From assembly GCA_900318995.1 (NCBI GenBank), contig ONMR01000027.1, positions 1 through 33,571 of the forward strand: 33,571 nt of DNA, written 5' to 3'. Positions 14,759-23,737 of this stretch are shown in pieces (within the stretch, counting starts at the first letter, position 1; the number at the start of each line of letters is the position of its first letter). The position numbers and the translations under genes are program-made. This DNA comes from an uncultured Prevotellaceae bacterium (GTDB lineage: Bacteria > Bacteroidota > Bacteroidia > Bacteroidales > Bacteroidaceae). The notes beneath the pieces are model-generated. The model saw only the letters and a program-made list of their open reading frames with translations, did no database searches and had not been told where the DNA came from.

Positions 14759-15367
14759 TCACAGCATATCATTGTCAATCATCCAGATGATTTCCTCAAT
14801 CATGGCATCCTCGTTATCGTTTGCAGGATCATATTCTTTCTTGAGGGTTGCTCCGAACAACGAGGCGAAAGTCTGGTAGAATTTGGCTTTGAATCCTCCT
14901 ATAAAGGCTTTGATAAGGTCATAACTGGTCTGGTTGCACTCACGGTCTATCAGTTTTATCAGCAGTTTGCCTTGAGCCAGGGTGCATTTTTTCATTATGG
15001 GCAGATATTGGTCCCAGACACCCTTTTCAACCTTTTCAAGATGCTCATCACGTGCCTTGTCATCGGGCAGGGTCTGAAGGTAAAGGTATGTTTCAATAAG
15101 TATGGCTTTGACCTCAAGGGCAATTGGATACATCTTGATGACATTGCGGGTCAGCTTGTCATACTGGCGTTGTTTGCGCGGTGACGGATATATACGTTTG
15201 CCGTAAATGACAACTTCAGCAAGTTCGACGGACGGAACGGTATCGCCGTCTATGACGGTAGCCAAAGCAACAAGCATTCGTTGATACTTGTCTTTGTCAT
15301 CCGGTTGGGCGCTGAAAGCAGGAATGCACAGCAAAAAGGCCAGTAATAATATGACGGAACGTTTCAT
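14759..15367 (-). CDS. DUF4294-family secreted protein
   Basis: I choose ATG 15365-15367 (MKRSVI...), which begins directly with a signal peptide ending AFSAQ; the longer frame from 15394 uses TTG. The 202-residue product matches the DUF4294 family of Bacteroidota. That family has a DGDTVPSVELAEV-type motif soon after the signal peptide and an RKQRQYDKLTRNV segment, with a helical C-terminal half. No catalytic motif is visible and the function is not known to me. It ends 45 nt upstream of the ychF start, and faces away from the HHH gene starting at 15452. Confidence 0.8.
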   Translation of the reverse strand: MKRSVILLLAFLLCIPAFSAQPDDKDKYQRMLVALATVIDGDTVPSVELAEVVIYGKRIYPSPRKQRQYDKLTRNVIKMYPIALEVKAILIETYLYLQTLPDDKARDEHLEKVEKGVWDQYLPIMKKCTLAQGKLLIKLIDRECNQTSYDLIKAFIGGFKAKFYQTFASLFGATLKKEYDPANDNEDAMIEEIIWMIDNDML

Positions 15368-15372
15368 GTCTG

Positions 15373-15380
15373 CAAATATA
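15373..15380 (-). promoter_or_regulatory. -7-like box close to the DUF4294 gene
   Basis: TATATTTG on the minus strand fits TAnnTTTG but ends only 5 nt before the chosen ATG. If used, the transcript would be nearly leaderless or start inside the gene. No -33 element has standard spacing, so this may be a chance match. Confidence 0.3.
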
Positions 15381-15451
15381 TCAATTCTCAACAAAAAGAG
15401 CTACTTTTGGGTACTCCTTTGAAATAGAGATGATTCTAATACTAATATACT

Positions 15452-17461
15452 ATGAAGTCAAGATTGTTAATTGCCATGATTGCAGGGCTTTCAATTCCTG
15501 TATGCCGTGTTTGTCCACAGAGTGAGGATAATATCCAATGGGAGAGCGTTCTCGAAGAACTCCTTTCAGATGAAGATCTGACGCCGGATTCGCGTGAGGA
15601 TTTGCAGTCCCTGTATGAGTCCGTTCATTATTGCCCTCTTAACATAAATACAGCCACTAAGGAGGAGCTCTCCGTTTTGCCGTTCCTTACTTATAGGCAG
15701 ATAGAGGATATCCATGCCTATATTTATATGCACGGCCCGATGCTCACGTTGGGTGAACTCCAATTGACCGGAAGTCTTGACTATGGTACCCGCCGGTTGC
15801 TCAGACAGTTTGTATATGCCGGTGAAATACCCGAAAAGGCAGAGAGCCTTAAACTTAAAGATGTGTTGGAACATGGCCGTAGCGAGATAGCGGTACGTAT
15901 GGATTACCCATTATATTTGCGTGACGGTTTCCGCCACCATTCCGCTGAAGAGCTGAAACGTTATCCAAACAGGCAATATCTTGGCAGCCGCCTGTCACAT
16001 TCCCTGCGATACTCATTCAATTGGCAGAATCGGATCAGGTTGGGCTTTACGGCCGATCAGGATGCGGGCGAGCCGTTTGCGGGACGTAACAGCGCGGGAT
16101 ATGACTACTGGTCGCCTTATCTGTATATTAAGGATATAGGAGTTGTCAGAGAGGCTGTAATCGGCAATTTCAAGGCAAAATTCGGCTATGGGCTACTGTT
16201 GGGCGGAGGGTTCAGCATAGGTAAGAACATGTCGCTTTCATCGATGGAAAAGAACACTCAGGGTATAAAGCCTCATTCGTCAACCCAGGAGTATGGCTAT
16301 CTTAGCGGAGCGGGACTTGCTTTGGGATGGAACCGTTTTACCAGTTCTTTTCTGGGTGCATCTACTCCACTTGACGCTACCTTAAAAGGTGATACTCTTA
16401 TCAGCTCTTTCAAACAAGACGGATTGCATCGGACGCAGTTGGAGTGGTCCAAGAAAAGAAATATCCGTCAGAAAACGATGGCTGTCAATGTACGTTACAG
16501 CTACAGGGGCTTCCATGCAGGTGTAACTGCAATTCACGATAGACTGTCATTACCGTACAATGGTATTGAGTGTATGGACGGTTTGTCATGTGACTTGTCG
16601 CTGAACCGGGCCCGATATGCGCTGGCTGCCGAGTTTTCGGTCCTTAACGGAAAGCGGGCTTTCCTGACATCACATACTTTCAGATTACCCGGGAACTGGA
16701 CTCTCAATTCAGTGTTCCGGTCATACGCTCCGGGATATATGGCGATTCATGCCAACAGCCTGGCCGAAAGCGGTGTGGAGAATGAGACGGGCATTCTTAC
16801 GGCTTTCAGCCGTTCTGGCGGCAGGTTGAAACTTAGCGGTTACATGGATCTGTTCATGCATCCCGAGCCCAGATATGGGGTGAGTGAAAGCAGTAACGGA
16901 ATAGACATAAAGGCAGAGGCTGATTGGCGGATTGGCCACAGAGACAGGATTCTATTGACAGGGCGTCTTAAATCCAAGCAGAAGGACTGCAGGTATACCG
17001 GGCAGTTGGAATACTGCATAAGAGCCCGATCCCGTATTTGCTGGACACACAGCCTGAAAAGCGGCATGGAACTGAAAACCCAACTGTTGTATTCCAGATA
17101 TGATTTTATTGCAGAACCTGTTTCAAACGGCCTGGCGCTCATTGGAAGCTGGTCCGGATCCATTTGTAACGGACAGGCTGATTTTGCCGTCTCAACCGCA
17201 CTGTTCAGTACTGACAGTAATGATAGCAGCTTGTCAGTGTATGAAAAGGGATTGAGATACACATACAATTACATTTCCCTTTACGGAAAGGGAGCGCGTG
17301 CATCGGCCACTGTCAGATTCAGATTAAGCAATGATATACAGTTATACTTTAAAGCCGGCAGTACACTATATACAGACCGAAATGAGATAGGTCAGGCCCA
17401 GCAGCGTATACCGTCCGGTCATAAAGAGGATGTATCATTACAACTGATAGCTAAGTTCTGA
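15452..17461 (+). CDS. Helix-hairpin-helix domain protein with predicted outer-membrane-type C-terminus
   Basis: The 669-residue product begins with a signal-like hydrophobic segment. Two ComEA-type helix-hairpin-helix units follow (about 60-130), with LNINTATKEELSVLPFL and LTLGELQLTG. The rest (about 150-669) is rich in alternating polar/aromatic strands with many Tyr, Arg and Gly, as in outer-membrane beta barrels, and ends in FQ-like LQLIAKF with terminal Phe. Proteins of this layout are widespread in Bacteroidota but uncharacterised. The HHH units suggest DNA or protein contact, and involvement in DNA uptake is speculation. Its start lies 84 nt from that of the divergent DUF4294 gene. No adjacent competence gene is visible. 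Confidence 0.75.
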   Translation: MKSRLLIAMIAGLSIPVCRVCPQSEDNIQWESVLEELLSDEDLTPDSREDLQSLYESVHYCPLNINTATKEELSVLPFLTYRQIEDIHAYIYMHGPMLTLGELQLTGSLDYGTRRLLRQFVYAGEIPEKAESLKLKDVLEHGRSEIAVRMDYPLYLRDGFRHHSAEELKRYPNRQYLGSRLSHSLRYSFNWQNRIRLGFTADQDAGEPFAGRNSAGYDYWSPYLYIKDIGVVREAVIGNFKAKFGYGLLLGGGFSIGKNMSLSSMEKNTQGIKPHSSTQEYGYLSGAGLALGWNRFTSSFLGASTPLDATLKGDTLISSFKQDGLHRTQLEWSKKRNIRQKTMAVNVRYSYRGFHAGVTAIHDRLSLPYNGIECMDGLSCDLSLNRARYALAAEFSVLNGKRAFLTSHTFRLPGNWTLNSVFRSYAPGYMAIHANSLAESGVENETGILTAFSRSGGRLKLSGYMDLFMHPEPRYGVSESSNGIDIKAEADWRIGHRDRILLTGRLKSKQKDCRYTGQLEYCIRARSRICWTHSLKSGMELKTQLLYSRYDFIAEPVSNGLALIGSWSGSICNGQADFAVSTALFSTDSNDSSLSVYEKGLRYTYNYISLYGKGARASATVRFRLSNDIQLYFKAGSTLYTDRNEIGQAQQRIPSGHKEDVSLQLIAKF

Positions 17462-17493
17462 TTTGGAAAACAGCCGTCGAATGAGTATTTTTG
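17462..17493 (+). promoter_or_regulatory. Bacteroidota-type promoter for radical SAM-dacB operon
   Basis: TTTG (17462-17465), a 20-nt spacer and TATTTTTG (17486-17493) match the -33/-7 consensus. The start codon is at 17520, giving a leader of roughly 20 nt. This argues that the radical SAM gene is transcribed independently of the HHH gene ending at 17461. Confidence 0.65.
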
Positions 17494-17519
17494 CAGCACA
17501 AATACCAATGTAACGGACT

Positions 17520-18296
17520 ATGTCAACAGTGCTTTATGATTCACCGATATTCGGACCGGTTCACAGCCGTCGTCTGGGAGTGTCACTGGGTATTAACCTG
17601 ATGCCGGCTGACGGCAAGATATGCACTTTTGACTGTATCTACTGCGAGTGTGGCCGTAACTCAGAGCATCACCCAAAGCATCACCGTCCCACCAGGACAG
17701 AGGTTTATGATAAACTCCGTTCAACGCTGCTCAGAATGAAGGCCGAAGGTCCGGAGCCTAATGTCCTTACTTTTGCCGGCAACGGTGAGCCCACAGCTAA
17801 TCCTGAATTCCCCGGGATAGTGGATGATGTGATAGCATTGCGCGATGAATTCTTTCCCGAAGCCAAGGTTAGCGTGCTCAGCAACGGCACCCGCGTTACA
17901 GACCCCGCCATTTTCAGGGCACTGCTCAAACTGGATAACAACATCCAGAAACTGGACACGGTGGACATTGACTATATCAGGCTTATAGATAGCCCGGTGG
18001 GGCATTATGACCTGGATGCCATCATAGAAGCGTTGTGCCGGTTCAAAGGTCATGTCATTATACAGACTATGTTCCTGACCGGTACCCTTCAGGGCCGCGA
18101 TATGGATAATACCACCGATAAGTATGTATTGCCCTGGATAGAAACAATAAAGAGGATTTCGCCTGCTCAGGTGATGATTTATACAATTGACCGTGAGACG
18201 CCTGTGTCTACATTGCGCAAGGCAAGCCGCGAATCTCTTGACAATATTGCCGCCAGACTCAGGGATAGCGGAATAGAAACAACCGTATCGTATTGA
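17520..18296 (+). CDS. Radical SAM protein (COG0731-like)
   Basis: The 258-residue product carries the radical SAM cluster motif CTFDCIYC with cysteines 35, 39 and 42, which would bind a [4Fe-4S] cluster and S-adenosylmethionine. GNGEPT about 50 residues later corresponds to the SAM-contacting GGE-type motif. The N-terminal segment FGPVHSRRLGVSLGINL is typical of a small family related by sequence to the TYW1-like Fe-S oxidoreductases (COG0731). There is no second cluster motif, so this looks like a minimal radical SAM enzyme of unknown substrate. The gene is followed 1 nt later by the PBP4-type carboxypeptidase, implying co-expression, though no functional link is known. Confidence 0.85.
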   Translation: MSTVLYDSPIFGPVHSRRLGVSLGINLMPADGKICTFDCIYCECGRNSEHHPKHHRPTRTEVYDKLRSTLLRMKAEGPEPNVLTFAGNGEPTANPEFPGIVDDVIALRDEFFPEAKVSVLSNGTRVTDPAIFRALLKLDNNIQKLDTVDIDYIRLIDSPVGHYDLDAIIEALCRFKGHVIIQTMFLTGTLQGRDMDNTTDKYVLPWIETIKRISPAQVMIYTIDRETPVSTLRKASRESLDNIAARLRDSGIETTVSY

Positions 18297-18297
18297 G

Positions 18298-19713
18298 ATG
18301 AAATATATCAGATCACTTTGCCTCTCACTGCTCCTTACTTTATCATTACCGGTTTTCAGTTCGGACATTGAAACTGTAACGGAGTCAATAGACCAGATCA
18401 TATACGACAGTCTGCCGGAAGGTACAGACATAGCCTTAATGGTTTATGACCTGACGGATGATACCGTCTTGTATGCGTATCGCGAGAAAGTGATGTGCCG
18501 TCCTGCATCGGTCCAGAAGGTTATTACGTCAGTGGCTGCCTTGACTTCGCTCGGTAAGGACTACAGGTTCCGGACCATGCTGAGGACGCAGGGTTCCATA
18601 GGGAGAGACAGCATTCTTAACGGTGATCTCTATCTGGTGGGAGGTTTGGACCCTGCCTTGAACGAGAATGAATTGCGCAGCATGGTAAGTGACCTGAAAA
18701 AAGCAGGTGTAAAAGGTATAAACGGAACACTCTACGCAGACATATCCATCATGGATACCACATATTGGGCATCAGGTTGGTGTTGGGATGACGCTCCAGC
18801 CAGTTTCCAGCCCTACATATCAGCCCTTATGGTGCATCAGGGTTTTGTGGGTGTGGAGGTAAAGCCTACTACCAAAGGCAATGCTCCCGAGGTGAAAGTT
18901 TATCCGTCAAACACTTATATAAAGGTTGTAAACAACGCCAAGACTCAGGATAAGTCCCTTGGACCGCTTACCATTACGCGTGACTGGATGAACAATGACA
19001 ACACGATAGTTGTTTCCGGCAATTGCACGCGTCGCCAGTCTACAGACCTGAGTGTGGTCGGATCGGCCGATTTTACATTCGCCCTGTTCCGTCAGTACCT
19101 GGATGATGCCGGGATAAGTTACGGCAATTACGGTTTGGGAACGTGTCCGGTGATGGCACGTGACATATCGGAAGTATCACACGGACTGCCTGAAATAATG
19201 AAGGAAGCCTTAAAAGAGAGTAACAATCTGTTTGCCGAGGCTATGTTTCTCCAGACAGGACGCCTGCAGCAGCCCAAAGGTATAGCTTTCAAGGATGCCG
19301 CCAAGTATTTCCAAAACTACATATCCCGCAAGTTCGGTCTGTTTACATCATCATATAATATTGTGGATGGCTGTGGTCTGTCAATGTATGATATGTTTTC
19401 TCCCCAGTTCATGGTTGATATGCTGACATTGATATACAGGGACAGTGAACTGTATCCGATACTTTACAAATGTCTTCCGATATCTGGCGTGGACGGAACC
19501 CTGAAGACGCGTCTTAATGACAAGACCACACTGAACAAGGTACATGCCAAAACAGGGTCAGTGACAGGTTCGTGCACCTTGGCCGGCTATATACATACTG
19601 CCGATGGAAGGGATCTGGCTTTCTGTATAATGAATGAGGGTGCCGTCAAGATGGCACCCTCAAGAGTAGTTCAGGACAAGATATGCAAAGCCTTGTGTGA
19701 ATTGGGCTTGTAA
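18298..19713 (+). CDS. dacB: D-alanyl-D-alanine carboxypeptidase/endopeptidase, PBP4 type (peptidase S13)
   Basis: This periplasmic low-molecular-mass penicillin-binding protein trims or cleaves peptidoglycan cross-links. The 471-residue product has a signal peptide (about 1-22). All three active-site motifs are present: SVQK (Ser71, Lys74), SNN (in ESNNLFAEA) and KTG (in HAKTGSVTG). The long insertion between the first two motifs is characteristic of class C PBP4. The ATG at 18298 follows the radical SAM stop after 1 nt. It converges on the deacetylase gene with only 3 nt between stop codons. A 9-bp perfect hairpin lies inside its 3' end (19636-19661). Confidence 0.93.
   Translation: MKYIRSLCLSLLLTLSLPVFSSDIETVTESIDQIIYDSLPEGTDIALMVYDLTDDTVLYAYREKVMCRPASVQKVITSVAALTSLGKDYRFRTMLRTQGSIGRDSILNGDLYLVGGLDPALNENELRSMVSDLKKAGVKGINGTLYADISIMDTTYWASGWCWDDAPASFQPYISALMVHQGFVGVEVKPTTKGNAPEVKVYPSNTYIKVVNNAKTQDKSLGPLTITRDWMNNDNTIVVSGNCTRRQSTDLSVVGSADFTFALFRQYLDDAGISYGNYGLGTCPVMARDISEVSHGLPEIMKEALKESNNLFAEAMFLQTGRLQQPKGIAFKDAAKYFQNYISRKFGLFTSSYNIVDGCGLSMYDMFSPQFMVDMLTLIYRDSELYPILYKCLPISGVDGTLKTRLNDKTTLNKVHAKTGSVTGSCTLAGYIHTADGRDLAFCIMNEGAVKMAPSRVVQDKICKALCELGL
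19636..19661. terminator. Intragenic hairpin at a convergent gene end
   Basis: GAGGGTGCC (19636-19644) and GGCACCCTC (19653-19661) form a perfect GC-rich 9-bp stem with an 8-nt loop, inside the last 26 codons of dacB. For transcripts from the opposite deacetylase operon it lies 56 nt past the stop codon. It may act as their 3' end, because no terminator fits in the 3-nt intergenic gap. There is no U tract. Confidence 0.4.
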
Positions 19714-19716
19714 CTC

Positions 19717-20325
19717 TTACAGCTGCTTGAATTCATAACCCTCCTGCTTTAGCCATTCAATAGCTTTGGGTAGTGCATAGCGCAGATTCTTTTCGCTGCG
19801 CAAGGAGTCATGAAAAACAATTATCGAGCCGTTTCGGGTATATTTCTTTACAATCTCAAGTACTTTTTCCGGCTTGAGTTTCTCATTGTAGTCTCGTGTA
19901 ATTACATCGTAGAATATGATGTCATATGAACCTTCCATGTAATGATAGGTCCAAGGTCTGAGCACACCGTGTGGGGGACGGAACAGTCGGGTGGATATAA
20001 GACCTTCACACTTCTTGACGTTATCTATGTAATCATGGTTTCTCATGCGCATGCCGCGGACATGATTGAACGTATGATTACCTATGTGATGACCGCGTTC
20101 CACAACCATCTTGAAGATATCGGGATGTTTGCGGACATTGTCACCGACTACAAAGAAGGTGGCTTTTATACCGTATTGGTCCAATATGTCCAGTAGCCAG
20201 GGTGTAACCTCGGGGATAGGACCGTCATCAAAGGTAATATACACCGAATGCTCTTCCGGATTTTTCCGGAAGATGCCTTTCGGGTATATTTTGCTCAGTA
20301 TAGAAGTAGGCTGTTCAAGTAACAT
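19717..20325 (-). CDS. Polysaccharide deacetylase (NodB homology domain)
   Basis: Carbohydrate esterase family 4-type enzymes remove N- or O-acetyl groups from glycans such as peptidoglycan. The 202-residue protein is almost only the NodB domain. TFDDGP (31-36) supplies the base Asp33 and metal ligand Asp34, HTFNH (84-88) gives the two metal-binding histidines, RPPHG is motif 3, and IVFHDS supplies the C-terminal His-Asp. There is no signal peptide or membrane helix, so it is cytoplasmic or exported by an unseen route. The start lies 3 nt after the stop of the DUF2723 gene, so translation is probably coupled. The enzyme may act on the glycan or lipid-linked product of that protein, which is inference. 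Confidence 0.92.
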   Translation of the reverse strand: MLLEQPTSILSKIYPKGIFRKNPEEHSVYITFDDGPIPEVTPWLLDILDQYGIKATFFVVGDNVRKHPDIFKMVVERGHHIGNHTFNHVRGMRMRNHDYIDNVKKCEGLISTRLFRPPHGVLRPWTYHYMEGSYDIIFYDVITRDYNEKLKPEKVLEIVKKYTRNGSIIVFHDSLRSEKNLRYALPKAIEWLKQEGYEFKQL

Positions 20326-20328
20326 CCC

Positions 20329-23300
20329 TTACCTTACTCTTGATTCAAACTGATCGCAGATAGTCTTGTAATCCTTCTGCAAAGACTCAAACGTTTTGTC
20401 TTCAAGACAGTATGAAAGCATAGGCATAACGAATGTATCCATCCGCTTGGTGGTTTCTCTGAACTGGGCCTGTGACAGTTTGAGATTCCTGTTGTTCATT
20501 GAGAGATACCAGCAGAGCGTGCTCATCATGTTATCTGCAATATCAGTGAGCATTCTGCCTCCTTTCTCCACCTGACCCAACATCAGATAGAGGTTTGCTG
20601 TCTCCACGTTGTACCAGTCGTTCTGCGGGAGCGCCTCAGATGAGATACCTTTGTCTATCTTGTTGAGCAGTTCCAAAGCCTTATCATTCTTTCCTTCATC
20701 AATCAGCTGTGAAGCCAGTTGGGTAAACAGACGGCGATGTGAAATGCACATACGACGGACTGTCTCGTCAAGATAAAGGTCAGGATTATCTGCACCACCG
20801 AACTTGTAGTTCATGAGGTTTGCATACATCTTGTCTGTATCAATTGGATTGGAGTTGAATTTACCCCATTCAAACGGTGTGATACGGTATGCCAGTCCTT
20901 CAAGCAGGAAGAAGTTTTCAAGATTCATGTAGCTGCTTGAAGTTACGGTTGTAGCCATATACAGAGGCCTCTCCCAATTGCAGTGGGCGATGAGGTCAAG
21001 CATCATGATTTCGTTCTTGTACAGGCGGCTCTTGCCTTTCAGGGAGATTACCATACGGTCCGGCATCTTTGCCTTGGTCTCCTCATCAGTGGCTCCCAGA
21101 TACTGGTCAGGAATCTTCATTCCGGAACGCAGTACTGCATCCTTGTCTATCTTAAGCCAGATGGTATCGGTTGGGATCACTCCATGCTGCTTGATCCAGT
21201 AATCCAATACATTGTGCAACTCAAAGGACTTGTCAACCACATCCTTGGGATTGCTGCTGAGCAGTTTCTGCTTGGCATCCAGTTTTATCGGAACAGCATC
21301 GTTGGTTCCTGTCTGATAGTCTATTCTCTCAAAAGATATCGGCAGGGCAGGAGAGTTGTAGGCGGGTCGTTTCATCTGGTCTATGTACCAGTCTGTCATC
21401 AGGTAGCTTAAGTTGCAGCAACGTGCATCTGTACGGAATCCTTCAGTCTCAAAATTATACCAAAGAGGGAATGTGTCGTTGTCTCCGTTGGTAAAGATTA
21501 TCGGATACCCCTTTTCCTGAAGTGAAATCAGATAATTCTGTCCGAAATCACGGCATGTGTAACGGCCGCTGCGGTCATGGTCATCCCAAGTCTGGCTGAC
21601 CATCTGCAGAGGAATTATCAGACAGATGAGAGCGGCAATGACCGGAGCGGCTTTCTTACCGGCAATCTTGCCCAACCACTCAGAGATGGCGGCAACTCCG
21701 ATTCCTATCCATATGGCATATGCATAGAACGATCCGGCATAAGCATAATCACGTTCACGTGGCTGCAAGGGAGTCTGGTTCAGATATACCACAATGGCCA
21801 GACCGGTCATGAAGAACAGTGTAAGTACGACAAAGAACTGCTGTGTTCCTTGCTTTCCTTTACCAACCTGCCATAACAGGCCTATCAGACCAAGAATAAG
21901 AGGCATGCAATAGAATACATTGTGTCCTTTACCCTTGAGTGAATCGGGCAGAAGGTCTGGATCTCCAGCGGTAAGCTTTCGGTCAATGAATTTGAAACCG
22001 GTAATCCAGTTACCGTTCTCAGGCTCTCCGTAATGGTTCTGGATATCATTCTGACGTCCGGCAAAATTCCAGAGGAAATATCTCCAGTACATAAAGTTAA
22101 CCTGATAGCGGATAAAGAATTTGAGATTTTCTGCCTGGGTAGGTATCGTTACCTTCTTGTTTTTACCGCTGAATATGTCATAGTGGTTATATGTACGCCC
22201 TTTGATGCCGTTGCACCAGCTTATATATTCGCGTACATGGTCCGATTCGGGACTGTACATTCGGGGGAACAGCATGTTTTGGGCATACTTGTACTCCCTC
22301 TTTTCATCCATTACGTAGTAACGGTCCTTCTCGTCGGCCGATTTCTTTTCCTGACGTCCGTAAGCCTTACCCTTTACTGTAAATACGGGCTCCCAGTATG
22401 ACGTTGAGTTATCAAGCCTGTACTTTATTTCGGAACTGTATGCCTGTCCGTAAAGCAACGGTCTGGATCCGTATTGTTCACGAGCCAGATAATCACCGAG
22501 AGAGAATATATCCTCGGGTGAGTTCTCGTCCATAGGTGGATTGGCTGTAGAGCGGATTACAATCACTGCATATGATGAGTAACCAATGGTAATCATCATG
22601 ACGCAAAGCATGATGGTGTTCAGTATGCTTGCCGACGGCTTTACCTTGATTCCTTTTGAGAATAGGTAGACAGATCCTGCTGCCAGGACAACGAGCCCCA
22701 GAATGATACCGGAAGCCTGATGTCCGTAGAAAGGTATTCCCGCAAAAGCTATGGTGAGCAGGAAAGAGAGATACATCAGGCTTTCCCTGTCTCCGCGGTT
22801 GGTTTCGTATACACCCCAGATCAGCAGCGCTGCCAGTAAGATGATATAGATGATAAGGCCTGTGTTGAACGGTAGTCCAAGACCGTTTACAAACAGCAGT
22901 TCAAACCATCCGCCCACCTTTACTATACCCGGAACTATTCCGTACAGTACGGCAGCAATGATGACTCCTGACAGGCAGAAGGCAAGCAGACCTCCCTTCC
23001 AAGTGGGGTTTTCAACTTTCTTGAAGTAGTAAACCAGTACAATGGCAGTGATACAAAGCAGGTTGAGCAGATGCACGCCAACTGATACACCGATCAGATA
23101 GGCTATCAGCACTAACCAACGGGCACTGTGCGGCTGGTCGCTGTTCTCCTCCCACTTGAGTATAAGCCAGAATGTAACGGCAGTGCAGAATGATGAATAT
23201 GCGTAGACCTCACCTTCAACGGCGCTGTACCAGAAAGTATCGCTCCAGGTGTATGCCAGTGCGCCTACTATTCCGGAACCGAAAATGGATATCATCTGCC

Positions 23301-23637
23301 ACATATCGGGATCCTTTGTGCCTGCCACCAGTTTCTTTACAAGCATGGTTATGCTCCAGAACAGGAACAGTATGCATAATGCGCTGAGCATGGCCGACAT
23401 GATGTTAACCATCATTGCAACCTTGCTGGGGTCACTTGTAAACTGTGAGAAAAGGTTTGCTGTCAGCATGAATATCGGTGCCCCGGGCGGGTGACCCACT
23501 TCCAGCTTGTAGCCGGTGGTTATGAACTCCGGGCAGTCCCAGAAGCTGGCTGTAGGCTCAATTGTCATGCAGTATGTAACTGCAGCGACAGCGAATACCA
23601 GCCATCCGATAATGGTGTTCAGTCTTTTGTAATTCAT
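20329..23637 (-). CDS. DUF2723 multi-pass membrane protein (GT117-like glycosyltransferase)
   Basis: The 1102-residue protein begins with the DUF2723 signature: WDCPEF about 33 residues from the start, then GHPPGAP. The first half (to about 700) has many hydrophobic helices and resembles the GT-C fold of protein O-mannosyltransferases, where acidic residues of the first loop are catalytic. The second half is soluble, with NGDNDTFPLWY and helical repeat-like segments near the C-terminus. DUF2723 proteins are classed with GT117 and in Bacteroidota are plausible protein-O-glycosylation or glycolipid enzymes; the substrate is not shown here. A promoter lies at 23671-23704. The deacetylase gene follows after 3 nt. 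Confidence 0.88.
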   Translation of the reverse strand: MNYKRLNTIIGWLVFAVAAVTYCMTIEPTASFWDCPEFITTGYKLEVGHPPGAPIFMLTANLFSQFTSDPSKVAMMVNIMSAMLSALCILFLFWSITMLVKKLVAGTKDPDMWQMISIFGSGIVGALAYTWSDTFWYSAVEGEVYAYSSFCTAVTFWLILKWEENSDQPHSARWLVLIAYLIGVSVGVHLLNLLCITAIVLVYYFKKVENPTWKGGLLAFCLSGVIIAAVLYGIVPGIVKVGGWFELLFVNGLGLPFNTGLIIYIILLAALLIWGVYETNRGDRESLMYLSFLLTIAFAGIPFYGHQASGIILGLVVLAAGSVYLFSKGIKVKPSASILNTIMLCVMMITIGYSSYAVIVIRSTANPPMDENSPEDIFSLGDYLAREQYGSRPLLYGQAYSSEIKYRLDNSTSYWEPVFTVKGKAYGRQEKKSADEKDRYYVMDEKREYKYAQNMLFPRMYSPESDHVREYISWCNGIKGRTYNHYDIFSGKNKKVTIPTQAENLKFFIRYQVNFMYWRYFLWNFAGRQNDIQNHYGEPENGNWITGFKFIDRKLTAGDPDLLPDSLKGKGHNVFYCMPLILGLIGLLWQVGKGKQGTQQFFVVLTLFFMTGLAIVVYLNQTPLQPRERDYAYAGSFYAYAIWIGIGVAAISEWLGKIAGKKAAPVIAALICLIIPLQMVSQTWDDHDRSGRYTCRDFGQNYLISLQEKGYPIIFTNGDNDTFPLWYNFETEGFRTDARCCNLSYLMTDWYIDQMKRPAYNSPALPISFERIDYQTGTNDAVPIKLDAKQKLLSSNPKDVVDKSFELHNVLDYWIKQHGVIPTDTIWLKIDKDAVLRSGMKIPDQYLGATDEETKAKMPDRMVISLKGKSRLYKNEIMMLDLIAHCNWERPLYMATTVTSSSYMNLENFFLLEGLAYRITPFEWGKFNSNPIDTDKMYANLMNYKFGGADNPDLYLDETVRRMCISHRRLFTQLASQLIDEGKNDKALELLNKIDKGISSEALPQNDWYNVETANLYLMLGQVEKGGRMLTDIADNMMSTLCWYLSMNNRNLKLSQAQFRETTKRMDTFVMPMLSYCLEDKTFESLQKDYKTICDQFESRVR

Positions 23638-23670
23638 CTTTTCTATGAATTAATAATCTTTTAAGAGCCT

Positions 23671-23704
23671 CAAAGATACCTCTTTAAAGGTTAAAGGCCG
23701 TCAA
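23671..23704 (-). promoter_or_regulatory. Bacteroidota-type promoter for DUF2723-deacetylase operon
   Basis: On the minus strand TTG (23704-23702) is followed after 23 nt by TATCTTTG (23678-23671), a perfect -7 box, 33 nt upstream of the start codon. The spacer is somewhat long. The surrounding 100-nt gap shows nothing else clear. Confidence 0.55.
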
Positions 23705-23737
23705 TTGTCAGTTATTATTTGTTATTGCCGCAGAGTC

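Noticed and set aside
17721-18431. Open frame of 236 codons opposite the radical SAM gene
   Set aside because: It spans the junction of two well-supported plus-strand genes and shows no family motif.
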